From contig KZ478060.1 in NCBI GenBank assembly GCA_002837195.1, forward strand, positions 95,652 to 159,651: a stretch of 64,000 nucleotides of DNA. Direction: 5' to 3'. A program made the position numbers and the translations under genes. The notes under the pieces are model-generated. The model was given only the letters and a program-made list of their open reading frames with translations, was not told the DNA's origin and did not search any database. Each line of letters starts with the position of its first letter. The first letter of the stretch is position 1. This document shows positions 1 to 9,572 of the stretch, in pieces. The stretch comes from Enterobacterales bacterium CwR94. GTDB taxonomy: Bacteria > Pseudomonadota > Gammaproteobacteria > Enterobacterales > Enterobacteriaceae.

Positions 1-1
1 G

Positions 2-280
2 CGCAGTCAGCATGACTATATTGCCTTGTCTCGGCGTTTCCACAGTGTGCTGCTGTATAACGTGCCCGTGATGATCTACAAAACAGAAGACCAGGCGCGG
101 CGTTTTCTGGCGTTGGTGGATGAGTTTTACGAACGTCACGTTAAGCTGGTGGTCAGTGCGGAGACCTCACTGTATGAGATCTACCAGGGAACGCATTTGA
201 AGTTTGAGTATCAACGCTGCGTCTCGCGTTTGCAGGAGATGCAGAGCGAAGAGTATCTGCGATTACCGCATCTGCCATGA
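2..280 (+). CDS. zapE: ZapE cell-division ATPase, C-terminal end only
   Basis: The reading frame is open from the left edge to a TGA at 278-280, so only the last 92 residues of the gene are in the window. They align with the end of E. coli ZapE (YhcM), including the stretches ALSRRFHSVLL, RFLALVDEFYERHVKL and LQEMQSEEYL. ZapE is an AAA+-type P-loop ATPase that acts at the Z-ring late in division; its Walker motifs lie upstream of the window. In E. coli zapE is also the gene before rplM, which supports the call. The true start cannot be seen. Confidence 0.93.
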   Translation, partial: RSQHDYIALSRRFHSVLLYNVPVMIYKTEDQARRFLALVDEFYERHVKLVVSAETSLYEIYQGTHLKFEYQRCVSRLQEMQSEEYLRLPHLP

Positions 281-315
281 ATCCCGCGAGAATCCCCCTT
301 TTTTGCGAAAAAAGG

Positions 316-345
316 TTCGATCTTTAGGGGCGACTTCTCTATACT
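316..345 (+). promoter_or_regulatory. candidate sigma70 promoter of rplM-rpsI
   Basis: A TATACT -10 box at 340-345 has a poor -35 (TTCGAT, 316-321) 18 bp upstream. It follows a short A/T hairpin (CCTTTTTT-gcg-AAAAAAGG, 297-315). Its place about 170 bp before rplM fits the ribosomal-protein promoter expected here. The -35 is weak, so the exact start is uncertain. Confidence 0.4.
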
Positions 346-349
346 CTTG

Positions 350-515
350 CGACCCCACGTTACGGCGGTTTTTTTCTTTTCCCGGAAAACACCGCATACC
401 AGTAACTCTATCCGAAGGGGTGGGCTTGCTGGCAAGATGGTCGTGTGAGCCTCAACCGTTTATTCAAGCGTTTGGGTTTTCACCAACGTGTAACTTAATT
501 TGGGTAAGCTTTTAG
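350..515 (+). promoter_or_regulatory. rplM 5' leader, probable L13 autoregulatory mRNA region
   Basis: About 165 untranslated bases separate the candidate promoter from rplM. In E. coli and relatives this leader is the site where ribosomal protein L13 represses its own operon. The position and length match; I could not verify the fold. An ORF running through 204-515 has no family likeness and is taken as a shadow. Confidence 0.45.
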
Positions 516-1352
<837 letters not shown>

Positions 1353-1380
1353 TCTTCCTGCTTCGGCAGTGGATTATGCA

Positions 1381-1409
1381 AAAACCCGGTGCTTGCACCG
1401 GGTTTTTTT
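1381..1409 (+). terminator. intrinsic terminator of rplM-rpsI
   Basis: A perfect stem ACCCGGTGC-tt-GCACCGGGT is followed by a run of T residues. It lies 28 bp after the rpsI stop codon. Confidence 0.92.
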
Positions 1410-1661
1410 ATGCCTGAACACAGGCAAAACACCTTTCTTTTCAGCGTCTCACAGCAAATCTTTCATCACCTGCCCACAAGCTGGTTAAAATCTGGTAGAC
1501 TACGTGGAACTTTGCGCCCGCAAAGCGGGGTTTTTGCGCATGATTATCCTGACAGGATGCTGGTGTTGCGCACGCCCGGCTAAGTGGATCGCCCTTGAGC
1601 AGGTGAGTCGCCTCGTGGTTGGCTATTCGCAGTATTTTTCTGGATAAACTTGGAGGTTTTC
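1410..1661 (+). promoter_or_regulatory. rpsI-sspA intergenic region: sspA promoter and leader
   Basis: No convincing gene lies in this stretch. An extended -10 element TGGTAGACT (1493-1501) without a clear -35 is the best promoter candidate. Just downstream, CCCGC-aaa-GCGGG followed by GTTTTT (1517-1535) looks like a small intrinsic terminator or attenuator inside the sspA leader. An SD sequence TTGGAGG at 1650-1656 serves sspA. Confidence 0.45.
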
Positions 1662-2303
1662 ATGGCTGTCGCTGCCAACAAACGTTCGGTAATGACGCTG
1701 TTTTCTGGTCCCATGGACATTTTCAGCCATCAGGTACGTATCGTACTGGCTGAGAAAGGTGTCAGTGTCGAGATTGAGCAGGTAGAAGGGGACAACATGC
1801 CCGCAGATCTGATCGACCTGAACCCGTACCGTTCAGTGCCGACGCTTGTGGATCGCGAACTGACGCTTTGGGAATCCCGCATCATTATGGAGTATCTGGA
1901 CGAGCGTTTCCCTCATCCTCCATTGATGCCTGTTTATCCTGTCGCGCGTGGTGAAAGCCGTCTGATGATGCACCGCATCGAAAATGACTGGTACTCCCTG
2001 ATGCGCGCCGTTGAAAACGGCAATGCGGCAGAAGCAGAAACGGCACGCAAGCAACTGCGCGAAGAGCTGTTGGCTATTGCCCCGCTGTTTGCGCGCACGC
2101 CGTTCTTTATGAGCGAAGAATTCAGCCTGGTTGATTGCTACCTTGCACCGCTGCTGTGGCGTTTACCGCAGTTGGGCATTGAGCTGAATGGCGCAGGATC
2201 GAAAGAGCTGAAAGCCTATATGACGCGTGTATTTGAGCGTGACTCTTTCCTGGCTTCGTTGACCGAAGCTGAACGTGAAATGCGTCTGCAAACTCGGGGT
2301 TAA
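1662..2303 (+). CDS. sspA: stringent starvation protein A (RNA polymerase-associated)
   Basis: The 213-residue product begins MAVAANKRSVMTLFSG and follows E. coli SspA almost residue for residue. It has the GST fold: an N-terminal thioredoxin-like domain (about 10-85) and a helical C-terminal domain. SspA binds RNA polymerase and helps stationary-phase and acid-resistance transcription; it lacks GST activity. The ATG at 1662 is preferred over an in-frame TTG at 1650 because the SD sequence overlaps that TTG. sspB follows after 6 bp, so the two are one operon. Confidence 0.98.
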   Translation: MAVAANKRSVMTLFSGPMDIFSHQVRIVLAEKGVSVEIEQVEGDNMPADLIDLNPYRSVPTLVDRELTLWESRIIMEYLDERFPHPPLMPVYPVARGESRLMMHRIENDWYSLMRAVENGNAAEAETARKQLREELLAIAPLFARTPFFMSEEFSLVDCYLAPLLWRLPQLGIELNGAGSKELKAYMTRVFERDSFLASLTEAEREMRLQTRG

Positions 2304-2309
2304 TCACCG

Positions 2310-2801
2310 ATGGAGATGTCGCAACTCACCGCACGCCGTCCCTATTTACTGCGTGCCTTTTATGATTGGCTGCTCGACAACCAGTTAACGCCGCATCTGG
2401 TGGTGGATATTAATCTTCCCGGTGTGATGGTGCCACTGGAGTACGCGCGTGACGGGCAAATTGTGTTGAACATTGCGCCGCGTGCGGTCGGTAATCTGGA
2501 TTTGAGCAACGAAGAAGTGCGTTTTAATGCGCGTTTCGGCGGCGTGCCTCGCCAGGTTATTGTTCCGGTTGCTGCTGTGCTGGCCATTTATGCACGTGAA
2601 AATGGCGCTGGAACCATGTTTGAGCCGGAAGCTGCTTATGATGAGGCTGTTGCGCAGGATGACGCCAAACAAGAGAGTAGCGAAACGCTAATGTCCGTTA
2701 TCGATGGCGACCGTCCTGATGATGCTGAGCCTTCTGATGACGATCCGGATAACGAGCCGCCACCGCGCGGTGGCCGTCCGGCTTTACGTGTCGTGAAATA
2801 A
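2310..2801 (+). CDS. sspB: ClpXP specificity-enhancing factor SspB
   Basis: The 163-residue protein matches SspB: a folded dimer domain (about 1-112, with LDNQLTPHLVVDINLPGV) that binds ssrA tags, then an acidic flexible linker (about 113-150), then the conserved tail GGRPALRVVK, which docks on the ClpX N-domain. SspB delivers stalled, ssrA-tagged polypeptides to ClpXP. It is co-transcribed with sspA and ends at a bidirectional terminator. Confidence 0.98.
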   Translation: MEMSQLTARRPYLLRAFYDWLLDNQLTPHLVVDINLPGVMVPLEYARDGQIVLNIAPRAVGNLDLSNEEVRFNARFGGVPRQVIVPVAAVLAIYARENGAGTMFEPEAAYDEAVAQDDAKQESSETLMSVIDGDRPDDAEPSDDDPDNEPPPRGGRPALRVVK

Positions 2802-2832
2802 AAAAGGGAGGCGATTATCGCCTCCCTTTTTA
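2801..2832. terminator. bidirectional terminator between sspB and gltD
   Basis: The stem GGGAGGCGA-tta-TCGCCTCCC is flanked by AAAAA on the left and TTTTT on the right, so it can stop transcripts from both sspB (+) and gltBD (-). The 14-base dyad AGGCCTGCAGGCCT at 2837-2850 lies between it and the end of gltD. Confidence 0.9.
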
Positions 2833-2854
2833 CATCAGGCCTGCAGGCCTGTGC

Positions 2855-4282
<1,428 letters not shown>

Positions 4283-7200
4283 TTACTGCGCCTGCACACG
4301 CAGCTCAGCTGCGGAACGACTACGGTGACCCAACAACGCTTTAACATCGCTGGACTTCGGTTTAACCAGCGCGAATTTTGCTGCCCAGTCGGACCAGTTC
4401 GCCAGAATTTCTTCACCACGGCCTGAACCGGTGGATTGCACGTGTTCGGTGATCAGGCCACGCAAGTGCTCTTCATGAATAGCCAGATCATCCACGCTCA
4501 ACACTTCAACCATTTCAGGGTTCACGCGTTTACGGAACTCTCCGTCTTCATCCAGAACGTAGGCGAAACCACCGGTCATTCCTGCGCCAAAGTTCACGCC
4601 AGTACGGCCCAGCACACAAACGATGCCCCCGGTCATGTATTCGCAACCGTTATCACCAATGCCTTCAACCACGGTGATAGCACCGGAGTTACGCACGGCG
4701 AAACGCTCACCCGCACGGCCAGCAGCGAACAGTTTGCCTCCGGTTGCACCATACAAACAGGTATTGCCGATGATGGTCGCTTCGTGGCTACGGTAGGCTG
4801 AACCCACTGGAGGACGCACGGCTAACATGCCACCCGCCATACCTTTACCAACGTAATCATTTGCATCGCCTGTCAGCGTCAATTCGACACCGCCCGCGTT
4901 CCAGACGCCAAAGCTCTGTCCCGCTGTTCCGCTAAAGTGCGCGCGAATCGGATCGCCAGCTAGCCCCTGATCGCCATGCGCAGCGGCAATAGCACCAGAG
5001 AGTGTGGCACCCACAGAACGGTCGGTATTGCGGATGTCGAAATAGAACGTTTTGCTCTGTTTCGCTTCCACAAACGGCATCGCCTGATCGTGTAGCGTTT
5101 TATTCAGCACGCCATTATCAAACGGCGGGTTACCTTCAGTGCAATGCACGGCTTTGCCCGGCATAGGCTCTGCGGTTTTCAGCAGCGCTGACAAATCCAG
5201 GTTCTGCTGTTTAGCGGTGAAGCCTTCCAGCTCTTTAAGCAACTCTGTGCGGCCAATCAGGTCAGTCAGGCGTTTAACACCTAATTGCGCCATGATTTCA
5301 CGCGTTTCCTGCGCAATAAACTGGAAGTAATTGGTCACTTTGTACGGCAGGCCGTGATAGTGATTCTTACGCAGTTTATCGTCCTGGGTTGCAACACCGG
5401 TTGCACAGTTGTTCAGGTGACAAATACGCAGGTATTTACAGCCGAGGGCCACCATCGGGCCAGTGCCAAAGCCAAAGCTCTCTGCACCCAGGATCGCGGC
5501 TTTAATGATGTCGCTACCGGTTTTCAGGCCGCCATCAACTTGCAGGCGGATTTTATGGCGTAAGCCATTGGCGACCAGCGCTTGCTGGGTCTCCACCAGG
5601 CCCAATTCCCATGGGCAGCCAGCATATTTAACCGAGCTCAGTGGGCTGGCTCCGGTGCCGCCGTCATAACCCGCAATGGTGATCAAATCGGCGTAGGCTT
5701 TTGCAACACCGGTGGCGATGGTACCGACACCCGGCTCTGACACCAGTTTTACAGAGATCAGCGCTTTCGGGTTCACCTGTTTCAAATCGAAAATCAGCTG
5801 GGCTAAATCTTCGATGGAGTAGATGTCGTGGTGCGGCGGAGGTGAAATCAACGTCACGCCCGGTACCGAATAACGCAGTTTCGCGATGTATGGCGTCACT
5901 TTGTCACCCGGCAACTGGCCACCTTCGCCCGGCTTCGCGCCTTGTGCCACTTTAATTTGAATCACATCGGCGTTAACCAAATAGGCCGGTGTCACACCGA
6001 AACGGCCTGAGGCAACCTGTTTGATGCGCGAAACTTTGTTAGTGCCGTAACGTGCGGGATCTTCACCGCCTTCGCCGGAGTTGGAGAAGCCTCCCAGGCC
6101 ATTCATCGCCTCGGCCAATGACTCGTGAGCTTCTGGGCTCAGTGCGCCGATGGACATGGCCGCGGTATCAAAGCGCTTATACAGCTCAGTGGCTGGCTCA
6201 ACGTCATCGACATTGATGCTGGTGCCTGATGGCTGAATGGCCAGCAGATCACGCAGTGTCGCAACCGGACGTTCATTAACCAGTTTGGCGTACTGCTGAT
6301 ACTCACTGTATTCCCCGCTGTTAACCGCGCGTTGTAGCGTCGCGACGACGTCAGGGTTATACGCATGGTATTCACCACCGTGAACATATTTCAGCAGACC
6401 ACCTTGATCCAATGGCTTACGCAGCAACCAGGCGCGTTTTGCCAGATTGGTTAAGTCTTGCTGGAAATCAGCAAAGTTAGCGCCGCTGATGCGACTCACC
6501 ACGCCCTGGAAGCACAGACCGGAGACATCCTGATGCAGACCGACCGCTTCAAACAGCTTCGAGCAACGGTAGGACGCAATCGTTGAGATGCCCATTTTGG
6601 ACATGATTTTGTACAGGCCTTTGTTGATGCCGTTACGGTAGTTCAGCATCAGCGTGCGGTAATCTTTATTAATCACACCGCTATCGGCCATCTTCGCCAG
6701 GGATTCATAGGCAAGGTACGGATAGATTGCCGTGGCACCAAAACCAAGCAGCACCGCAAAATGGTGCGGATCGCGGGCACTGGCGGTTTCAACAATGATG
6801 TTGGCATCGCAGCGCAGGTTTTTATCCACCAGGCGCGTCTGTACCGCACCGACCATCATGGGTGCCGGCACAGGTAAGCGGGTTTCACTGATGCTGCGAT
6901 CGGACAGTACCAGCAGTACGGTGCCATTACGCACCATCTCTTCTGCCGTGTTGCAGAGGTGATGGACCGCTTCTTCCAGCGTTTGCTCTGCGGGGTTGAA
7001 GGTACAATCCAGGGTATCTGCGCGATAATATTCGCCTTCCAGGGTGGTTAACTGACGGAAGTCAGAGAACAACAGGATAGGGGATTTAAAACTCACGCGG
7101 TGTGCCTGGCCTTCTGCCTCACAAAAGACGTTCATTTCACGCCCAATGCTGGTCGCCAGTGACATCACGTGGTTTTCACGCAGTGGATCGATTGGCGGGT

Positions 7201-8740
7201 TAGTCACCTGTGCAAACTGCTGACGGAAATAGTCATAGATAATGCGTGGGCGGCTGGACAGCACGGCAAACGGGGTGTCATCGCCCATTGAACCTACGGC
7301 TTCCTGACCATTCTCACCCAATACGCGAATCACCTGATCCAGCTCTTCGCTGCTGTAGGCGAATTGCTTTTGGAAAGTCGACAGCAGATCGTCTGTCAGC
7401 TCGCGGCTGCCAACTTGTTCATTTGGCAAATCTTCAAAGGGCACCAGGCGTTTAACGTTCTTCGCCATCCACTCTTCATAGGGATGACGGCTTTTCAGAT
7501 CGTTATCGGTTTCCGCGGAGTGCAAAATGCGGCCAGCACGGGTATCGATGACCATCAACTCGCCCGGCCCTACGCGGCCTTTTTCGACCACTTCATCGGG
7601 CTGATAATCCCAAATACCGACTTCCGAGGCGCAAGTGATGAGCTTGTCTTTGGTAATGACATAGCGGGCTGGACGCAGGCCGTTACGGTCCAGGTTACAG
7701 GCTGCGTAGCGGCCATCGGACATGACGATACCGGCTGGGCCATCCCATGGCTCCATGTGCATGGAGTTAAAATCGAAGAAGGCGCGCAGCTCGGGGTCCA
7801 TATCCGGGTTGTTCTGCCAGGCCGGTGGCACAAGCAAACGCATCGCGCGCACCAAGTCCATTCCGCCATTCAGGAACAGTTCCAGCATGTTATCCATTGA
7901 GCTGGAATCAGAACCGGTCTCGTTGACGAAAGGCGCGGCTGTTTGCAGATCGGGGATCAGCGGCGTATTGAATTTATAAGCACGCGCACGCGCCCATTGG
8001 CGGTTACCGGCAATGGTGTTGATCTCACCGTTGTGCGCCATGTAGCGGAACGGTTGCGCCAGCGGCCAACGCGGCACGGTGTTGGTAGAGAAACGTTGGT
8101 GGAACAGGCAAATCGCCGATTCCAGACGCAGATCTGCCAAATCCAGATAAAAGCGCGGCAGGTCGATAGGCATACACAGGCCTTTATAGATATTGACCTG
8201 GTTTGAGAAACTACAGATATAGAACTCTTTGTCAGTGATGCGCTTTTCAATACGACGGCGAGCCATATAGAGACGACGCTCCATATCGCGTGGACGCCAA
8301 CCGGCAGGGGCGTTGATAAACAACTGCTCAATGCGCGGCATGGATGAAAGGGCGATTTCACCCAACACATCCTGGTTGGTAGGCACTTCACGCCAGCCAA
8401 CAATAGACAGGGTTTCGCGAACCACTTCTTCTTCAACAATCTTACGGGCTTCGCGCGCCAGTGCATCGTCCTGATTCAGGAACAGCATGCCCACGGCGTA
8501 GTTTTTCGCCAAACGCCAATTACGCTCTTCTGCCACTACGCGGAAAAAGCGGTCTGGCTTCTGTAAAAGCAGGCCACAGCCGTCGCCGGTCTTGCCATCG
8601 GCAAGGATCGCGCCACGGTGCTGCATACGGGCTAAGGCATGTATGGCGGTTCGCACCACCTTGTGGCTTGGTTCGCCTTCTATGTGGGCGATCAGGCCGA
8701 AACCACAGTTATCCTTTTCAAGGGATTTATCGTACAACAT
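4283..8740 (-). CDS. gltB: glutamate synthase (NADPH) large subunit
   Basis: The 1485-residue protein is the large GOGAT subunit. I place the start at 8740 (MLYDKSLEKDNC) because a strong GGGGAGG SD lies just before it and because Cys12 then becomes the N-terminal catalytic nucleophile after removal of an 11-residue propeptide, as in E. coli. An in-frame extension to 8821 is not needed. Domains in order are glutaminase (class II amidotransferase, about 12-430), central domain, FMN-binding TIM-barrel synthase domain with the [3Fe-4S] cysteines (GCKYLRICHLNNCATGVATQ region), and a C-terminal beta-helix. It makes glutamate from glutamine and 2-oxoglutarate with GltD. Confidence 0.98.
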   Translation of the reverse strand: MLYDKSLEKDNCGFGLIAHIEGEPSHKVVRTAIHALARMQHRGAILADGKTGDGCGLLLQKPDRFFRVVAEERNWRLAKNYAVGMLFLNQDDALAREARKIVEEEVVRETLSIVGWREVPTNQDVLGEIALSSMPRIEQLFINAPAGWRPRDMERRLYMARRRIEKRITDKEFYICSFSNQVNIYKGLCMPIDLPRFYLDLADLRLESAICLFHQRFSTNTVPRWPLAQPFRYMAHNGEINTIAGNRQWARARAYKFNTPLIPDLQTAAPFVNETGSDSSSMDNMLELFLNGGMDLVRAMRLLVPPAWQNNPDMDPELRAFFDFNSMHMEPWDGPAGIVMSDGRYAACNLDRNGLRPARYVITKDKLITCASEVGIWDYQPDEVVEKGRVGPGELMVIDTRAGRILHSAETDNDLKSRHPYEEWMAKNVKRLVPFEDLPNEQVGSRELTDDLLSTFQKQFAYSSEELDQVIRVLGENGQEAVGSMGDDTPFAVLSSRPRIIYDYFRQQFAQVTNPPIDPLRENHVMSLATSIGREMNVFCEAEGQAHRVSFKSPILLFSDFRQLTTLEGEYYRADTLDCTFNPAEQTLEEAVHHLCNTAEEMVRNGTVLLVLSDRSISETRLPVPAPMMVGAVQTRLVDKNLRCDANIIVETASARDPHHFAVLLGFGATAIYPYLAYESLAKMADSGVINKDYRTLMLNYRNGINKGLYKIMSKMGISTIASYRCSKLFEAVGLHQDVSGLCFQGVVSRISGANFADFQQDLTNLAKRAWLLRKPLDQGGLLKYVHGGEYHAYNPDVVATLQRAVNSGEYSEYQQYAKLVNERPVATLRDLLAIQPSGTSINVDDVEPATELYKRFDTAAMSIGALSPEAHESLAEAMNGLGGFSNSGEGGEDPARYGTNKVSRIKQVASGRFGVTPAYLVNADVIQIKVAQGAKPGEGGQLPGDKVTPYIAKLRYSVPGVTLISPPPHHDIYSIEDLAQLIFDLKQVNPKALISVKLVSEPGVGTIATGVAKAYADLITIAGYDGGTGASPLSSVKYAGCPWELGLVETQQALVANGLRHKIRLQVDGGLKTGSDIIKAAILGAESFGFGTGPMVALGCKYLRICHLNNCATGVATQDDKLRKNHYHGLPYKVTNYFQFIAQETREIMAQLGVKRLTDLIGRTELLKELEGFTAKQQNLDLSALLKTAEPMPGKAVHCTEGNPPFDNGVLNKTLHDQAMPFVEAKQSKTFYFDIRNTDRSVGATLSGAIAAAHGDQGLAGDPIRAHFSGTAGQSFGVWNAGGVELTLTGDANDYVGKGMAGGMLAVRPPVGSAYRSHEATIIGNTCLYGATGGKLFAAGRAGERFAVRNSGAITVVEGIGDNGCEYMTGGIVCVLGRTGVNFGAGMTGGFAYVLDEDGEFRKRVNPEMVEVLSVDDLAIHEEHLRGLITEHVQSTGSGRGEEILANWSDWAAKFALVKPKSSDVKALLGHRSRSAAELRVQAQ

Positions 8741-8966
8741 ATTAGTGAACCTCCCCAGGCTCTGCGGAGATTCCCCGGCGCGACAGAGGCGCAAAAAGGG
8801 CTGGCGAAAGATGGGCTGCATTGCTGCTTTGCCGCGTCAGTCACCCCTCTTGATGGCCATTATTGTCGGTGTCACAAGTTATCGGGACTTGTTTCAGAGG
8901 GAATCTCAGTTACTGCATAAATATGACGGTTCGAACACCCGTCCAGAAAGCTTCCAGCGGATTTCC

Positions 8967-8995
8967 AACTTATCGGGAAAGCGAACTCAGGTCAA
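8967..8995 (-). promoter_or_regulatory. candidate gltBD promoter
   Basis: On the minus strand TTGACC (8995-8990) and TAAGTT (8972-8967) are separated by 17 bp, about 225 bases before the gltB start. The -35 is good and the -10 is weak, as expected for an activator-dependent promoter. E. coli gltB has a long upstream region bound by Lrp and IHF. Confidence 0.4.
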
Positions 8996-9143
8996 ATGCC
9001 GTTCTTACTCAGGCTTTTCGCGCTTATTGATGGGTTATCCTTATGATTTATAAAGATATGATGTGTATTTTTATTGTAATAGAGTGGTCATTGAACCCAA
9101 CGGAAGTGTGAGGCGTATCACTATAGTGCGGCGAGCAAATTGC

Positions 9144-9160
9144 TGCACCATGCTGGTGCT
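9144..9160. promoter_or_regulatory. NtrC (GlnG)-type binding site
   Basis: TGCACC-ATGCT-GGTGCT fits the NtrC dyad consensus TGCACC-N5-GGTGCA at all but the last base and closely resembles the strong NtrC sites in front of glnA. It lies about 400 bp upstream of gltB and 430 bp upstream of arcB. A link between NtrC and GOGAT expression would make metabolic sense, but no binding has been shown. Confidence 0.5.
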
Positions 9161-9197
9161 GTGGGTATTGGTAGCACAATGTGCTGTTTGACCGCGA

Positions 9198-9213
9198 TGG
9201 GCCGCGCAATGCA
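9198..9213 (+). promoter_or_regulatory. candidate sigma54 promoter element
   Basis: TGGGCC-GCGCA-ATGCA has the invariant GG and GC dinucleotides at the required 10-base spacing of the TGGCAC-N5-TTGCA consensus. It points toward arcB and lies 37 bp beyond the NtrC-type dyad. Such 16-base matches occur by chance, so the call rests on the proximity of the two elements. Confidence 0.3.
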
Positions 9214-9572
9214 ACTGTTTTTAAGCCGAATGCATATTTGAATCAAACTGCCATGGGTCATTAGTAAATTTAATCGTGCGGCTGTGATTAAAACACCGAT
9301 AAATGTGAATTATTATTCGTTGGGATAATAGGAGTGCAGACACAATGCAGGAAGCATTGTGATGAATCATTGAGCAGATTAAGAAAATTGCGCAGTGAGC
9401 GCGGCACATCAGATTATTCCGTTGCATAAATTAGTCAATAGCTTTCCCGCTTTGACGTGCAAAAAGGCGCTGAGTGCACTGCTGTGGTGCGAAAAACCGG
9501 GTGGGCTGTCAACGTAGGTCCACCGACGCTATCCAGGGTATGATTGTTCAGCCGATCAGGATGAGGAATGCT

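Larger units (their letters stand above)
8741..9572. other. 832 bp regulatory gap between divergent gltB and arcB
   Basis: No ORF here resembles a protein family I know. The A/T-rich interval holds a candidate gltB promoter, an NtrC-type dyad, a sigma54-like element and two further perfect dyads (9173-9185 and 9341-9361). In E. coli this interval holds yhcC, a radical-SAM protein gene on the arcB strand, and I see no remnant of it. A 68-codon minus-strand ORF at 9221-9427 looks spurious. Lrp and IHF control of gltB is known in E. coli, but I could not place their sites. Confidence 0.6.

Noticed and set aside
204..515. ORF of 103 codons across the rplM leader
   Set aside because: It overlaps the end of zapE and the L13 leader and resembles nothing known; it ends one base before rplM by chance.
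8741..8821. 27-codon N-terminal extension of gltB
   Set aside because: The start at 8740 has a strong SD and places the catalytic Cys at position 12, as in the family.
9221..9427. Minus-strand 68-codon ORF in the gltB-arcB gap
   Set aside because: No family likeness, no convincing SD, and a composition typical of random A/T-rich sequence.
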